DNA from: Tridacna crocea
Lineage: Eukaryota; Mollusca; Bivalvia; Cardiida; Cardiidae
Assembly: GCA_943736015.1 (NCBI GenBank)
Contig: OX031069.1
Span: 39,094,728-39,158,727, forward strand
DNA: 64,000 nt
Direction: 5' to 3'
Below are positions 23,896 to 35,271 of this stretch, piece by piece. Positions within the stretch are counted from its first letter, which is position 1. Every line of letters starts with the position of its first letter. The notes under the pieces were generated by a model. The model did not search any database. It worked only from the letters and a program-made list of their open reading frames with translations, and was not told where the DNA came from. Position numbers and translations under genes: made by a program.

Positions 23896-24450
23896 TTTTA
23901 CAACTCTTGAATTTCTCTATGCAGTAAATCTGTCAAGTGCTTTTCGCCGAGTTTGAATTTATTCTTCGAGTTATTTTACAATTTTTGCCATCCAACATAT
24001 ATTTCTAATTGTAGTGTATATATCAAACATAAATGAAACTGTATTCTCTTTTTATATAAATAGATGTATCTTCTTCTTTGAAAATCCAAGATTTAGAATT
24101 TTACAACAACGTCAATTAAAGTTTAAATACCTCTCTAATATTTTATTTTTCTTCGCATACGTTTCCGTCGTAAAAGCTCACTGGAGTGGGATTAATAAAA
24201 TCAGATCTCGCCCCTTTTATATCAATATACGTGGAGTTTTCGCTCTTTTATTTGCAATTTCCGTCAATGTACCTGTGAAGTGACAAACACTTCACGGGAT
24301 ACGATCGCCAAAGCGACAGGTAGCTCAAATCCTATTGGGTCATTTATGTAAATAAAACTTTGCCCATGCGCATTCATTGTCATGTCGCGTGGAGGAGGCG
24401 TCGCTAATAATAGTCACGCGACCGTCACCGTACAGGTAAAAATTCAATCC
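23896..24450 (-). promoter_or_regulatory. Likely promoter region of the Fer3-type gene
   Basis: Upstream of the start codon on the minus strand there is TATAAAAG at 24221-24214 (start site inferred near 24185). There is also a CCCAAT-like box at about 24341-24332, a GTAAATA forkhead-like motif at about 24346-24352 (plus-strand reading), and an inverted pair of TGAAGTG/CACTTCA sites at 24275-24295 resembling NK2-class sites. No dispersed repeat lies within this stretch, in contrast to its surroundings. The TATA call is moderately sure; the factor sites are only motif matches. Confidence 0.5.
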
Positions 24451-24597
24451 AGATCCGCCCACTGCGATATTTCCTGTTATGGGACCTTATCCCATCAGCT
24501 TTGATTTGGATAATTTAAACTTCAAGTTGAAGTAAACTGAATTAGTTTTTTTTTTTATCACCAAGTGTATGAACTATGCTCTGGCAAAAGCGGGCTT

Positions 24598-24745
24598 ATT
24601 CCTTACCAAATTATAAAATTTTAGACTGGACAAAATCAAAGCATTTGCAGAAGACAAAATAAACGTAACTCAACAAACTGAATTTGTTCTGGAAAGGGTG
24701 GAAAATATTGTGAGAAAAGGAGAAAATGCTTGCTACCAGTAAATT
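24598..24745 (-). mobile_element. Family A MITE, half element ending at the hairpin axis
   Basis: CCTTACCAAATTATAAAATT, GCATTTGCAGAAGACAAAAT and one arm of the hairpin are present. The match stops at GCTACCAG, on the axis. Confidence 0.75.
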
Positions 24746-24767
24746 AAAGTAAACTTTAATTTGAAGC

Positions 24768-24842
24768 TTAACCCATTACCACACAATCCCTACTTTTGAC
24801 GACCCCGAGAAAGAAGCCTTTAGAAAACATTGTGGATCACAG
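24768..24842 (+). mobile_element. Family A MITE, left third only
   Basis: TTAACCCATTACCACACAAT to GAAAACATTGTGGA is near-consensus, then it switches to unrelated sequence, with possible weak A-like traces to 24988. Confidence 0.8.
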
Positions 24843-24988
24843 GTAATTTTGTCTTGAAATGGTAAATAACATTTTGAAGAAAGAAGGGCGCAGCGGTTGC
24901 CAGCATATCGGTTTTTCCTACAGTGTTTTCAAATGCTCTGTCTCTCAAGACTGCTGAAAACTCTGCATTATTTAGTAAAGAGTTGAAG

Positions 24989-25237
24989 CCGCTTTTAAGA
25001 TCGTCTTAACGGTACCCCGGTGAAAACCTCGCCTTTCGATGAGTTCCCAGAGCTTCCTTTCCAACATCTTTTACAGCATTCTTTTTAGCCACGGGCTATG
25101 ATTTTTTAACCTTAAATCGTCGAAATATATCGGCCTGTGGCAATGATAATCGTCACTCATGCGGAAAAATTGCAGACAGCCTGGGAGTCCAGGTTTTAAG
25201 CCATTTATGTTTTCGACAAAGGTGCCTCTTTTATTAT
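24989..25237. other. Intergenic, nothing recognised
   Basis: No repeat or coding signal was identified. Confidence 0.35.
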
Positions 25238-26867
25238 ACTCCATACTGGGCATGTGTATTTCTCACAGATAGTAAAACCATCAGCGCTATTGCATATTTT
25301 TCACTCAAATGGCAACAGTAGTAGCGGACCGACGGTGCACTTTTACAAGTAGAACATTCTACGGATGGTACTTGTACAGTTGCACCAGCCATGGTATTCT
25401 ATGGTCGAAATGAATTGGGGAAGTTTTCATCAAAACAAACGCTTTTTGTCGTGGAAAAAGGAAATTGTCAGCCATCCAACGGGGAAACGCGATACAGCTT
25501 CTGACGTTTTCCTGACAATGGCAGGCCAGTTGTCATGCTATCCTTTCAGGAGAAGGCGATAGCATCAAAACTGGCCTGCCAGTGTAAGGATGATATGACT
25601 GGTAAAGAATTAGCTGGAAAAAAAGCCCAGTTACACAGCAAACAATGAAACAGGCAGAAAATTGAAGCTGTTGAAGTATACCTGTTTCTTGAAGTATAGC
25701 TATTTCCTCTTTGAAAAATACTGTGGGAAAAGGAGAAATTTCTTCTACTGAATATTTTTTTTCTTTTTCCATCATGTCTGCCGAGCTTTTATCCCATTTT
25801 TTCCACATACATACTTTTTTTTGTATTTCTATGAGCCGTATCGCCATAATCATGTATGCAAATTTATAAAAAAAGAAACTACATGTAGACAATGAAGGGT
25901 TTGATACGAATTTGAGGTATATATGTTAATTTTTTGAAGGAGTATAGGATCCAAAATTAATGTGGGAAAAGGAGAAATCACTTTTAATGAGCATGAGCAA
26001 TTTCTTCTTTCCCTCTATATCTGCTGAGCTTCTATTATATACTTTTCCATTGAAAAAATTAACTTCCAACGTGACCTTCATCCCTGTTTCCTTGGGAAAG
26101 AAGCACGGGTATGTGCCTTTTTTATTTTTTCTTATTGTCAAGATTTATAAGTACTATGATTGTGGAATTTTTTTTTAAAAAATCTGTCCGGTAGAAAGTA
26201 TGTTTTTATTGAAGATTAAACCTTAACCCGGTCAAATTATCTCCCGTTTTAACTCAATGGTCTATATGGGCAGCAACACGGGAAAAGGGGCATTCGGACA
26301 TTTGCGTAAAGTGTCGTCTCGGATCAGCCTGCGCAGTCCGCGCAGGCTAATCCGAGACGGTACTTTCCGTTTTTATGTAATTTTCTGTTTTGCGCAAGTC
26401 TACTGTTGCACAAAATCTAATGTACTCGTAAAGTGCCGTCTCGGATTAGCCTGCGCGGACTGCGCAGGCTGATCCGGGACGACACTTTACGCAAATGTCC
26501 AAATGCCCCTTTTCGCGTTTTGCTGCCCATATATAAAATGCATATTGGTACATTTACTATGCTCAGAACCAGGCCTTTTCTTGTTTTTTGTGCAAAGCTA
26601 AATTATTTTTCTTTAAAGAGATGTATATTTGTATATTCTTCTGGTAATTTTCCTGTTTAATTGACTATTAAAGGAAAGTGTGTTAAATCCAGTACGATAT
26701 GCTGAATTTTGGACCTGTATATGCCTTTTTCAAAACTGAATTTCTCGGAAACGAGCGCGGGGACCCCCTTTTTTCATTGTAATCTACAATAGACATGATG
26801 AGCTTTGTATGTGCAAAGTTTAAAGAAAATCTGTCCGTTGGAAGAATTTCTCATAAACGTCCTTAAC
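25238..26867 (-). mobile_element. Element J copy 2, with a nested family C MITE
   Basis: This is the inverted counterpart of 2185-3547, ending at TTAA (about 26864-26867). Removing the nested 263 bp element leaves about 1.36 kb, equal to copy 1. The nested copy sits in sequence that is uninterrupted in copy 1. Confidence 0.7.
26267..26529. mobile_element. Family C MITE with variant TIRs, nested in element J
   Basis: The TIRs are TGGGCAGCAA at both ends instead of the usual TGGAGTGCAA. It is flanked by TA (26265-26266 and 26530-26531). The matching empty site is in copy 1 of element J near 2520-2536. Confidence 0.95.
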
Positions 26868-26910
26868 CTCAAACCATTTACCAAACAATATCTCGAATTC
26901 TAAGGAACAT
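26868..26910 (+). mobile_element. Possible family A left end adjoining elements J and E
   Basis: CATTTACCAAACAATATCTC resembles the A left end. It is bordered by J on one side and E on the other, and continuation past E (27297-27340) is weak. Confidence 0.35.
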
Positions 26911-27296
26911 TTAAGGTAAGACCTGTGTAATGCACGTCCGGTGAAAATTCTAATTGGTTGATGAATAAGGATAAATAAGGGTTTATGCAGAAATTATATT
27001 TTTGCACATTTCTAACGGAGCAGAACTTCCGTTTATGTCTATCTTGAAATTATTTTTTTTATACTTTTGTTAGTTTTTTATAAAAGGAAGGTAATTATTA
27101 TCTCTTTTTGAATTGAGGATATAGTGGTTTTAGATTTATAAATGATAATTCAAAGAAGGAAAAACTGAAAAAAAAAATGAATCAGTGAAAGTAGTTCAAT
27201 GATATACTCATTTTTAATTATAGCTCATTTTGCAGGATGATATTTTAGTGGAAATAGCTGTTTTCCATTACACAGGTCTTACCTTAAACATAATGT
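26911..27296 (+). mobile_element. Family E MITE, full length
   Basis: TTAA-GGTAAGACCTGTGTAATG and CATTACACAGGTCTTACC-TTAA ends match exactly. It keeps the uninterrupted TTTTTAATTATAGC site that is occupied in the copy at 48955. Confidence 0.92.
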
Positions 27297-27413
27297 TAAC
27301 ATAGAAGACCCTGGAAAACAGCATAAACTCTCTTTCATAATTTTTTTTTTTTTTAACAACTTCTACTGACAAATCTTTGACGATGAGGCAAAATTCCTAT
27401 CTGCAATTGCGTA

Positions 27414-27605
27414 TAACCCTTCACCAAGTTTTTACGACCCTAAGATAGAAACGTTTTGAAACCATTGTGGGAAAAGGAGAAAATGCTGGAAACCAGCATT
27501 TTCTCCTTTTCCCACAATGGTTTTTACCCTGCTGGAAACAGATTTCAATTTTTTTAGTTATGTTTATTTTGTCGTCTACAAGTGCTTTCATTTTGGATTA
27601 GTTAA
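27414..27605 (+). mobile_element. Family A MITE, short right side
   Basis: TAACCCTTCACCAAG, a near-perfect hairpin and GTCGTCTACAAGTGCTTTCA are present. It joins the next copy through a shared TTAA at 27602-27605. Confidence 0.85.
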
Positions 27606-27831
27606 CCCATTACCAAATGTCAATATTTTAGGCTTGTCCAGATCGAAAGCATTTGCAGACTACAAAATAAAGGTGACTGAAAATTTGAAATTTGTTTTGT
27701 GAAGGGTAGAAAACATTGTGGGGAAAAGGAGAAAATGCTGGTTACCAGCATTTTCTCCTTTTCCCACAATGTTTTCTAAAGGCCTCTTTCTCAGGGGCGG
27801 CAAAAGTAGGGATTGTGTGGTAATGACTTAA
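27602..27831 (-). mobile_element. Family A MITE, well preserved
   Basis: TTAACCCATTACCAAATGTC and GTGTGGTAATGACTTAA bracket a near-perfect hairpin of about 66 bp centred on CTGGTTACCAG. It is head to head with the preceding copy. Confidence 0.93.
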
Positions 27832-28149
27832 GCCATATTTTGGCAAAATTGGGCTTAACGCATCTCCGTGATTTATCATCATTCCAAGGAAGACATCACA
27901 TAATTATACCCCCACCCACCTGAAATATGTTTCGTTAACAACAAACTGCGTGTAAATCACTAGGTAGACTGATCCTTTTACTTGCAGACAGTTTAAAGCT
28001 AGATGATTTCGCTAGCTACATGTTAGCCTACACAGGCTTCGCAGGCTGACATCAATCAACACTTTCTGCAAATGCATTTAGGCCCTTTATACAGAGCACA
28101 ACTAATAAATGTGTTCAGTTGTGATTCTGTGTCGCACTTACATGCATTG
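27832..28149. other. Family L-like remnant
   Basis: GGGCTTAACGCATCTCCGTG and TACACAGGCTTCGCAGGCTG are reminiscent of family L but strongly diverged. Confidence 0.35.
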
Positions 28150-28183
28150 AACAACACAACAACAACAACAACAACAACAACAA
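28150..28183. repeat. (AAC)n microsatellite
   Basis: About 34 bp of CAA/AAC repeats. Confidence 0.95.
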
Positions 28184-29209
28184 TGAACTTTATTTACACT
28201 CAGATTCCTTGGTACAACATGAGGAAGTAAGTATATACACACTGATTTCATATTAATATTTCAGTTCCCGTTAATTCTGGTAGAGAGGGAGAAAGGTAGC
28301 AAAGTGTCTGTCCTTGGAGGGTATTCTGATCCAGTCAAGATTCAAATACCAAACCGCTGCGTCGCAAACCGTGGGTGTCAGCAACCCCGGGGGTGTGTGT
28401 GTGTGTGTTTGTGGGGGGGGGGGGGAAAGGCGCGCAATCCATTGCATGCAACTTTTGAACTACAATTATTATTTTCTTTTTTTTTCTTCTCATTTTTTTA
28501 GCCATGGTTCGAACTCATTTGAGTTCCAACTGTTAAGGTAATCGATGAAGATATTGGACAAAAAAGGCCCATTGACCATCCACAGGTACGTGATATGACA
28601 CAGAGATATGGCGTTTGAGTCAATTTACAGAAAATACAAATTAATTGTGTCACTTCCAACACCTTGACATAACTATCTCTTTTTTCACACTGTGCATGAC
28701 TTCGAAACTTTAAGACGATCTGACACATTAATATATGTGTTTTTAATTGCCAGAAACACATTAAAAAAATCTCTAAACTTTCGGCCATAAATTGCAACAT
28801 CTTGGATATTGATAGATTGTAACATGCTTATTCTTGTAAAAAATTAATGGTTGAAAATTTAAACTTCTGAGATTATTTTCTTTAAATAAACAATTCACCA
28901 TTTGAAATATATCACCTACAAAAAAAAAAACAACAGTATACCGTTCTTTGGCGCTGTAAGAGAAAGGTAGTAAAAAACGAACCCCTTTTTGGATAAAGAA
29001 TGTATCGGCATTGTTCGTCTATTTACTTAACGGCATCTTATTATCATTTTCAATTTCAACTCCTTTTGTTCCCTTTTTGTCCTTTTCGAGACATGTTAAA
29101 TGACACGAGGTGTCAAAGGCGATGACCTCTTCCTTTGACAAATGACCTCTAATGAAATCTTAAATGATCTTGATTTTAACAAAATGAAATATGTTTTTAA
29201 CTTTTACTT
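28184..29209. other. Intergenic, with GT and G runs and one splice-site-like pair
   Basis: A GT run and a poly-G tract lie at about 28394-28425. A good-looking acceptor (pyrimidine tract ending at 28501) and donor (CAG/GTACGT at 28583-28591) enclose 84 bp, but all three forward frames contain stops. Confidence 0.35.
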
Positions 29210-29430
29210 GGCGATAACACCTTAAATTTGTTCGAGTTGAAAACATTTGCAGACGAACAATGAATTGTGGCTCGAATAACGAGAGTTGTACTTCAAAGAA
29301 TAAAAACATTACGGAACAAGGAGAATTTTGTGGTTGTCAGCATTTTCTCCATATTCCCATAAAGTTTCCAAATATAAAAACCTTTTTTTCCGGGTCGCGA
29401 AAACACATGATTTTTGATAAAGGGTTTTTG
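29210..29430 (-). mobile_element. Family A MITE, degenerate
   Basis: AACATTTGCAGACGAACAAT, TCAGCATTTTCTCC and GATAAAGGGTT are in order. Confidence 0.65.
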
Positions 29431-29605
29431 AAATTGAAATTAATGACTTTTATTTATGTGTCTCCACTGAACATCTTCAGATGAAGATCTGCGGGAAAAT
29501 GATGTTTGAGATAAAATCCAGAAATACTTTTTTTTGTTTAGATTTTTTCACGGAAAATATGGATTCAGATAACAAGTTTTCCTATTTATCTTGCTTATCT
29601 GTGTA

Positions 29606-29813
29606 CAGCACGAACTCTTGTTTTAACGAACCAAAAGGAGAAAAAAATGTGGGAAAAGGAGAAAATGCTGGTAACCAGCATTTTCCCCTTTTCCCACAAT
29701 ATTTTTTCCTGTTTTAGAAACACACTCATACATTTCAATGACGTTTGATTTTGTCGTCTGCAAATGCTATCAAAATAGACAAGTCTAAAATATGTTTGTC
29801 CGCCGAGGGATTA
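29606..29813 (+). mobile_element. Family A MITE, 5' part eroded
   Basis: The hairpin ATGTGGGAAAAGGAGAAAAT with its inverse is nearly perfect, followed by GTCGTCTGCAAATGCTATCA. Confidence 0.8.
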
Positions 29814-29929
29814 AGTACATGAAACTAGTAATAAGATTCATATAAGGACCAATACAACGACGTTTTCTTCGAAAACGCCCAACCTAAAAGTACGTTGCTA
29901 AATCAAGACCATTACCTTTGATTGATTGA

Positions 29930-30208
29930 ATTTGCGTTTATTTATCGTCACCAAAGGTTTCCCATATGGGCGACACCCCCTTAAGGCTATTAGTATTGTT
30001 ACAGGAGACAGTGCAGATACAGGACGAAACCCATCCTAAGTTTTGCCTGGTTCTTTAACGTGTTCGGTGAATAGCACCGTCACATGGGACTCCTGTTTAA
30101 CGCCTCATCCGAAAGACTAAATAATTTTAGATAGCCAGCCGTGGGGATCGAACCCACACCCGCACGATAACTAGTCCTACGCTCTACGAACTGAGTTGGT
30201 CACCATAC
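29930..30208 (-). mobile_element. tRNA-headed SINE, near full length
   Basis: It is the same family as 12296-12581: a B-box-like GGTTCGATCCCC, the body CTTTCGGATGAGGCGTTAAA, and a CGATAAATAAACGC tail. Confidence 0.8.
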
Positions 30209-30609
30209 CGCTTTCTTTTTACCTATGGTAATAATCGTTGAGATGGAAAAAAAAGATGAAACTGAAAATGTTAATCAAGATGGAAAAAAAAAAGTTCTTT
30301 ATCTTTTTAAACGCATGGACTATTCAACATGTAAAATGGAGCTCTACTACATTTGATGGATTGGCTTATTTACACCTGAAACGAAACTGCAAATCGACGA
30401 TTTTCAGTTTGTCAGTTTTCTGTCTTTGTTTTAGATATGCCATCAAAGCTTTTTTTTTTCTCTGGAGATAAACGTTCGAACCAAAAGAGAAGTTGTATCG
30501 ATGGCAGCGAATAATGCAAAAGTGGCCGTGCTTTGTTGATTCTTTATTTTTCAAAGTTCTTTTTATTACAAAGGACATAATATTATTCTCTGTCAAAAGG
30601 GGTTTCATA

Positions 30610-30800
30610 CCAAGCAAGTTATCAACAGTCGTAATTATGAGTTTATAAAATCCACATGTCTAATAATCTACTGGATCTGGGGCTATAAAGAACATTTGCC
30701 TTACAGAAAGTTTATAAATAACAAAAGGTTTCGCCTATGCAGACTGCACAGGCTGATATGAGTTTATTCCTCTTGCAGGTGCATAACACCCCTTTTCATA
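30610..30800 (+). mobile_element. Family L-like element, diverged
   Basis: It has GGTTTCGCCTATGCAGACTG and CACAGGCTGATATGAG; the order resembles 32395-32530. Confidence 0.4.
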
Positions 30801-31063
30801 GAGCACGGCTGAATTATGTAGTCAAAAAACAAAAAAGATACTCTGCTATGAGGTCGCCGACGGCAAATAATTCCTGACAGCAAAGAGAGAAAAAAAAAAT
30901 GGGCTCAACCGTTCGCCTGCCGATGGCAACCGTCGGTACCGTAAATTTCGACACGCATCTCCCAGATCGTTTTTAAGCGATTTTGCTTCACGACTGGTGG
31001 ATAGGCATAGGTTGAAATCAAAGCACTGACAGTACTGAAGGGAGAGAACCACGATCAAAATAC

Positions 31064-31148
31064 ATATCGTCGGTTTACTTCCACAACCTCGTACCTACAG
31101 CTTGACACAAGCTGTAGGTACGAGGTTTTGGAAATAAACCGACGATTT
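31064..31148. repeat. Family F palindrome
   Basis: The arms are about 38 bp. The subfamily change TACCTACAG (instead of TAACTACAG) appears on both arms. Confidence 0.92.
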
Positions 31149-31250
31149 AAGGCATACTCTGGCAAAAGTTTTGACTGTACTAACAGCGCAGGCTGACATG
31201 TATTGATTGTATTTACTGATACATTACGTCGCCTTTTCAAAGGATATGGC

Positions 31251-31497
31251 TTAACCCATAACCACACAATCCCTACTTCTGACGACCCTGTGAAAGGAGC
31301 CTTTAGAAAACATTGTGGGAAAAGGAGAAAATGCTGGTTACCAGCATTTTCTCCTTTTCCCACAATGTTTTCTACCCTTTTAAAACCAATTCAAAACCAA
31401 TTTTTAATTTTTAAGTCACATTAATTTTGTTCTATATTTTGTGCAATTGCTTTCAATTTGGACTGGTCTAAAATTTTCTTGTGTGGTAAAGAGTTAA
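31251..31497 (+). mobile_element. Family A MITE, well preserved
   Basis: TTAACCCATAACCACACAAT to GTGGTAAAGAGTTAA with a near-perfect hairpin on CTGGTTACCAG. Its right TTAA is shared with the next element. Confidence 0.93.
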
Positions 31498-31704
31498 ACC
31501 TTATCGTGCTAAATAACTAAATAGGAATTTCCAATTCGATCGTAAAACTCCAATTATTGCTTTTTCAAAGTTATGTTTGGGGAATAATATAACTTTATCG
31601 GACAGTGTATGTCAAAGATCAGACTGCACGTTCTGTGCAGTCTGATCTTGATCTACACTGTCCGCAAAAGGCCAGAGAGTTTCCCTCAGCAGCATACGGG
31701 TTAA
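31494..31704 (-). mobile_element. Family B MITE, full length
   Basis: It starts at the TTAA shared with the upstream A copy (ACCTTATCGTGCTAAATAAC) and ends in GCAGCATACGGG-TTAA. The core stem is intact. Confidence 0.88.
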
Positions 31705-32017
31705 CTGTTTAGTATTCTGATAGCAAAGGGAGAAATTAATGAGCGCAACCTCTCGCTTGCCGATGGCAACCGCCTGTGCCATAAATATCGCCACGCACTT
31801 CTGAGATGATCCGGACCATTTTGTTACACGACTGGTGGAAAGGTACAGTTTTAAATTCAAATTCCTGATAGGTTTAAAGGATCTCAATGATGCATGCTAC
31901 CAAGCAAGTCATATTGTAGATTATAAATAATTATGTATATTATATTTCATGTGTCTATTTTTAGAAATGTTATGGGTAAAGAAATGTCGGAATTTAAGCT
32001 GGGGGGGGGGGGGAATT

Positions 32018-32103
32018 ATTTGCCGAAAAGGGGAAAGGTATGCGAGAATAAGGACTGCTGTGCACTCCTTGTTCTCGCATACTTTTCCCTTTTTCGGCAA
32101 ATA
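32018..32103. repeat. Hairpin repeat with about 31 bp arms, next to a poly-G tract
   Basis: TTTGCCGAAAAGGGGAAAGG pairs with CCTTTTTCGGCAAA, continuing through TATGCGAGAA/TTCTCGCATA around a loop of about 23 bp. A run of 12 G lies at about 32001-32013. No other copy is in the window. Confidence 0.85.
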
Positions 32104-32143
32104 TTTTCCCATATTAACCACAAGCTGGTGAAATAAAATCTAT

Positions 32144-32372
32144 TTAACCCTTTACCAAACAATCCCTGGTTTTTACGACCCTGAGATAGAAGCCTTTTTA
32201 AAACATTGTGGGAAAAGGAGAAAATGCTGGTAGCCAGCATTTTCTCCTTTTCCCACAATGTTTTTGATGCTGCTGGATACAAATTTTAATTTTTGGGTTA
32301 AGTTTATTTTGTCATTTGCGAGTGCTTTCAACTTGAACCAGCATAAAATTTTGTTGTTTGGTAAAGGGTTAA
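32144..32372 (+). mobile_element. Family A MITE, well preserved
   Basis: TTAACCCTTTACCAAACAAT to TTGGTAAAGGGTTAA. The hairpin loop variant GGTAGCC is seen. Confidence 0.92.
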
Positions 32373-32394
32373 ACCAAGCAAGTCTTCATATGCT

Positions 32395-32530
32395 AACGGG
32401 TCCATAAAATCCATTTTGTCTCAAAACCTACATTGGCTTATTGTCATGCAAAAAATGAACTATAACAAAGAGTTTCGCTCTAGGTGAGCCTGCGCGAACT
32501 TTGCAGGCTGACCTAGGTCGATACACAGAA
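32395..32530 (+). mobile_element. Family L-like element
   Basis: GTTTCGCTCTAGGTGAGCCT and TGCAGGCTGACCTAGGTCGA form the core palindrome. Confidence 0.5.
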
Positions 32531-32631
32531 AGGCAGTGTAGCGCCGTTTATCTTTTCTACTAGAAAATGTACGACAGACTTGAGACGGTACGGTACACAA
32601 TAAATGAAAAAAAAAGTCACAGTAGCGTCTC

Positions 32632-32780
32632 ATTATCTAGACTGCGACCCAGGTCAGCCTGCGCAGTGGGTGTAGGCTGGCCTGGACCGAGAATTTTCGC
32701 TGTCGATCAATTTTCTCTATGCTCAAAGATCAGTCTACCTAATGATTTAGTAGGTTGTTTCAAAGAACCGGATATTAATT
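32632..32780 (+). mobile_element. Family L element
   Basis: GACCCAGGTCAGCCTGCGCA with a diverged inverse, then CAGTCTACCTAATGATTTAG, as in the copies at 17452 and 42965. Confidence 0.55.
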
Positions 32781-33348
32781 AAGGATCCATAAGTATTTGA
32801 TGGCTTACATGTTACCATAGATCAAATGCTTTAAGCCGCCTTTTACCAGAGCATGGCTCATAAATTTCTACCTCTAGAGGAATAAAGGGGAAAGAGTTCA
32901 GAGGACGGATGACACTACGCATTCTCGCGTGAGGATGAATACTAAACGAGTTTCTGACCCGTTTGACAACTTTCGTTTAACAAATACAACGGTTCTTTTT
33001 TAAAGACCTCTTCGACAGACAAGATGAGAAATGCACGTAAAATGTCCCGGTAGTTTCCGGAAGCTGTCCCACCTGGATAAACAAGCGCCCTCTACCGTCA
33101 TAATTTAACAAGGGGAATGAATAGGATGACATTGACTGTATTGACTATAGATAACAATGAATGGCTCGTTATTACACGATATATGTGGAAAAGATGGTCT
33201 TGCCCTCACTTTCCCTGTGTGTCGCGTGCTTCAAAATACAATAGAGAAGTCAACAAGCTGTTCACTCCAAGTGTATTACCCTTTTGCAATACCGAAATAC
33301 CCAAATTTATTTCATTTCTGATCTGACAAAACCACTTCGACATTCTGT
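32781..33348. other. Intergenic, nothing recognised
   Basis: No repeat or coding signal was found. Confidence 0.4.
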
Positions 33349-33379
<31 letters not shown>

Positions 33380-33382
33380 TTA

Positions 33383-33420
<38 letters not shown>

Positions 33421-33468
33421 TATTATTCATTTATCTATTTATTCATTTATTTTATATTATATTTATTT

Positions 33469-33504
<36 letters not shown>

Positions 33505-33519
33505 GATCTACTTATTTAT
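33349..33519. repeat. (TTTA)n and (TATC)n microsatellite
   Basis: Tetranucleotide runs: TTTA, then TATC (about 33383-33420), then TTTA. More TTTA lies at about 33716-33745. The long frames to 34024 are translations of this low-complexity sequence. Confidence 0.95.
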
Positions 33520-34057
33520 TTATGTTATTCTATTTGTGTTATTCTATTTCATTTTATTGTATCTTTTTGTTTTGCTTCATTTTTATTTTATTTCATTTTA
33601 TCATTCTTTTTTTATACATCAATTTATCAATAGCTGTTCCTCATCACTCTTTACCATTACCGAAATCCTCAATTATAGTAGATTTCTGATCAAACCAATC
33701 CAGTTCGTAGTTTGTTTTATTTATTTATTTATTTATTTATTTATTAATTCATTTTTTTTTTTTCATTTATTTTTCATTTATTTACTTTTATTCCATTTGT
33801 TCATTCGTTTTGTTTATTCATTTAAATATCAATTTGCTTATTTCTATATCTGTTTGTTTGTTTCATTTCTAATTATTCTTATTATTTCTTTACTGTCATT
33901 AATTAATTTATCCAGTTATTCATTCATCCATTCATTCATTTCTGAATCATTAGAAATCTCATTTCAACATTTCTTTGAGAAATTCAATACATATGACGTA
34001 AAGTACGATCGGCCAAGATCATGATTTAATTGTGGCTTTATACTATCAAAACTTTAA
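33520..34057. other. T-rich degenerate simple sequence
   Basis: The stretch is dominated by TTTATT, CATT and ATTC words derived from the adjoining microsatellite. Confidence 0.7.
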
Positions 34058-34286
34058 TTAACTCTTTACCAAACGACAAAATTTTAGACTGGTCCAAAAT
34101 GAAAGCAATTGTAGACGATAAGATAAAAATGACTGGAAATTAGAAATTTGTTTTAGGAAGGGAAGAAAACATTGTGGGAAAAGGATAAAATGCTGGTTAC
34201 CAGTATATTCTCCTTTTCCCTCAATGTTTTCAGAAGGCTTCATTCCCAGGGTCGTTAAAAGTTGGGATTGTGTGGTGGAGAGTTAA
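34058..34286 (-). mobile_element. Family A MITE
   Basis: TTAACTCTTTACCAAACGAC to GTGTGGTGGAGAGTTAA, hairpin slightly mismatched. Confidence 0.92.
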
Positions 34287-34390
34287 ATATTCTATACGAA
34301 ATAAAGCCCATACAGCGCTCAAAATGCACTAGATTTAACAATCGTTCCCAAAAGTTTACAGAGACCGGATACCTCTTCCCATCAACACAA

Positions 34391-34597
34391 TTAATCATTG
34401 GGCTGCTAAACGCTACTCACTGTCCTTTGGTGGATAGTGTAGATCAAGATCAGACTGCACAGAACGTGCATTCTGATCTTGGGTCTATATTGTCCGATAA
34501 CGAGAATTTTTTCTCCAAATATTAAATTTAGGATACCCTCAATCGGATTTTCTACTATCTGTATAAAAGTTTCTTTTAATTCATCAAGTAGGATAAA
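34391..34597 (+). mobile_element. Family B MITE
   Basis: TTAATCATTGGGCTGCTAAA to AGTAGGATAAA, with a core stem carrying one mismatch. Confidence 0.8.
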
Positions 34598-35063
34598 CTT
34601 TCTATAATTTTATATGTATGTAAGTTGTATTCTTTGTTCGTGTATCATGTATGTATGATTTGAACAATGAATTTAATTGATTGATTGATTGATGAAAATC
34701 CAAAAGAGTTGACGACTAGTTACGCCCCTGTCTGTGTGTAGAACTTAGGAAAAATACCTCATAATGCAGTGTTTTGCGTGTGGTCGCCGAATGTCAGTGA
34801 CAGTCAAAAACGGTCAACAGGGGTGTAAGTTTGAGAGTGATTGAAATCTGTTTTTACAGCATGTGACATTTTAGGGCACTTGGCCTTTTAATACATGCAT
34901 AAATTAATAAATAATACAATTATGTTTTAAAGCTTCTGACCACTAAAGCTTTCCGTAAATATACACTAGTTAATCGAACACAGTGTACTTAAAGCCCCAA
35001 TAGCGAATAGATGTAAACAATGAGGGTTTTAAGGTGCATTCAAATTTAAATCATATAATTCAA
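34598..35063. other. Intergenic, nothing recognised
   Basis: A short (TTGA)n tract is at about 34673-34692; otherwise nothing. Confidence 0.4.
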
Positions 35064-35271
35064 TCCTAAAGATGCTAAGCGCGACTCAGTGACCTTTTGC
35101 GGACTGTGTAGATCAAGATCAGACTGCACAGAACGTGCAGTCTGATCTTAGATCTACAGTTTCCGATGAGGAGATATTTATCCTCAAAAAATACGTTTGA
35201 AATAGGAAAAAAAAAAGGTTTTTACTATAGACTTGAAAGTTTCGTTTCTTTTATTTAGCATGATAAAGGTT
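35064..35271 (+). mobile_element. Family B MITE abutting family D
   Basis: GATGCTAAGCGCGACTCAGT to TTTAGCATGATAAAGG. The final TTAA is missing because a D element begins directly. Confidence 0.85.

Noticed and set aside
28502-28585. Possible 84 bp internal exon with good-looking splice sites
   Set aside because: All three frames on the plus strand contain stops and no partner exon was found; could at most be non-coding.
31055-31363. Repeated protein-like motif GKGENAGNQHFLLFPQCF on both strands
   Set aside because: It is the translation of the family A hairpin; recurrence reflects repeat copies, not a protein family.
33536-34024. 162-residue plus-strand frame
   Set aside because: It is a translation of T-rich simple sequence derived from (TTTA)n.
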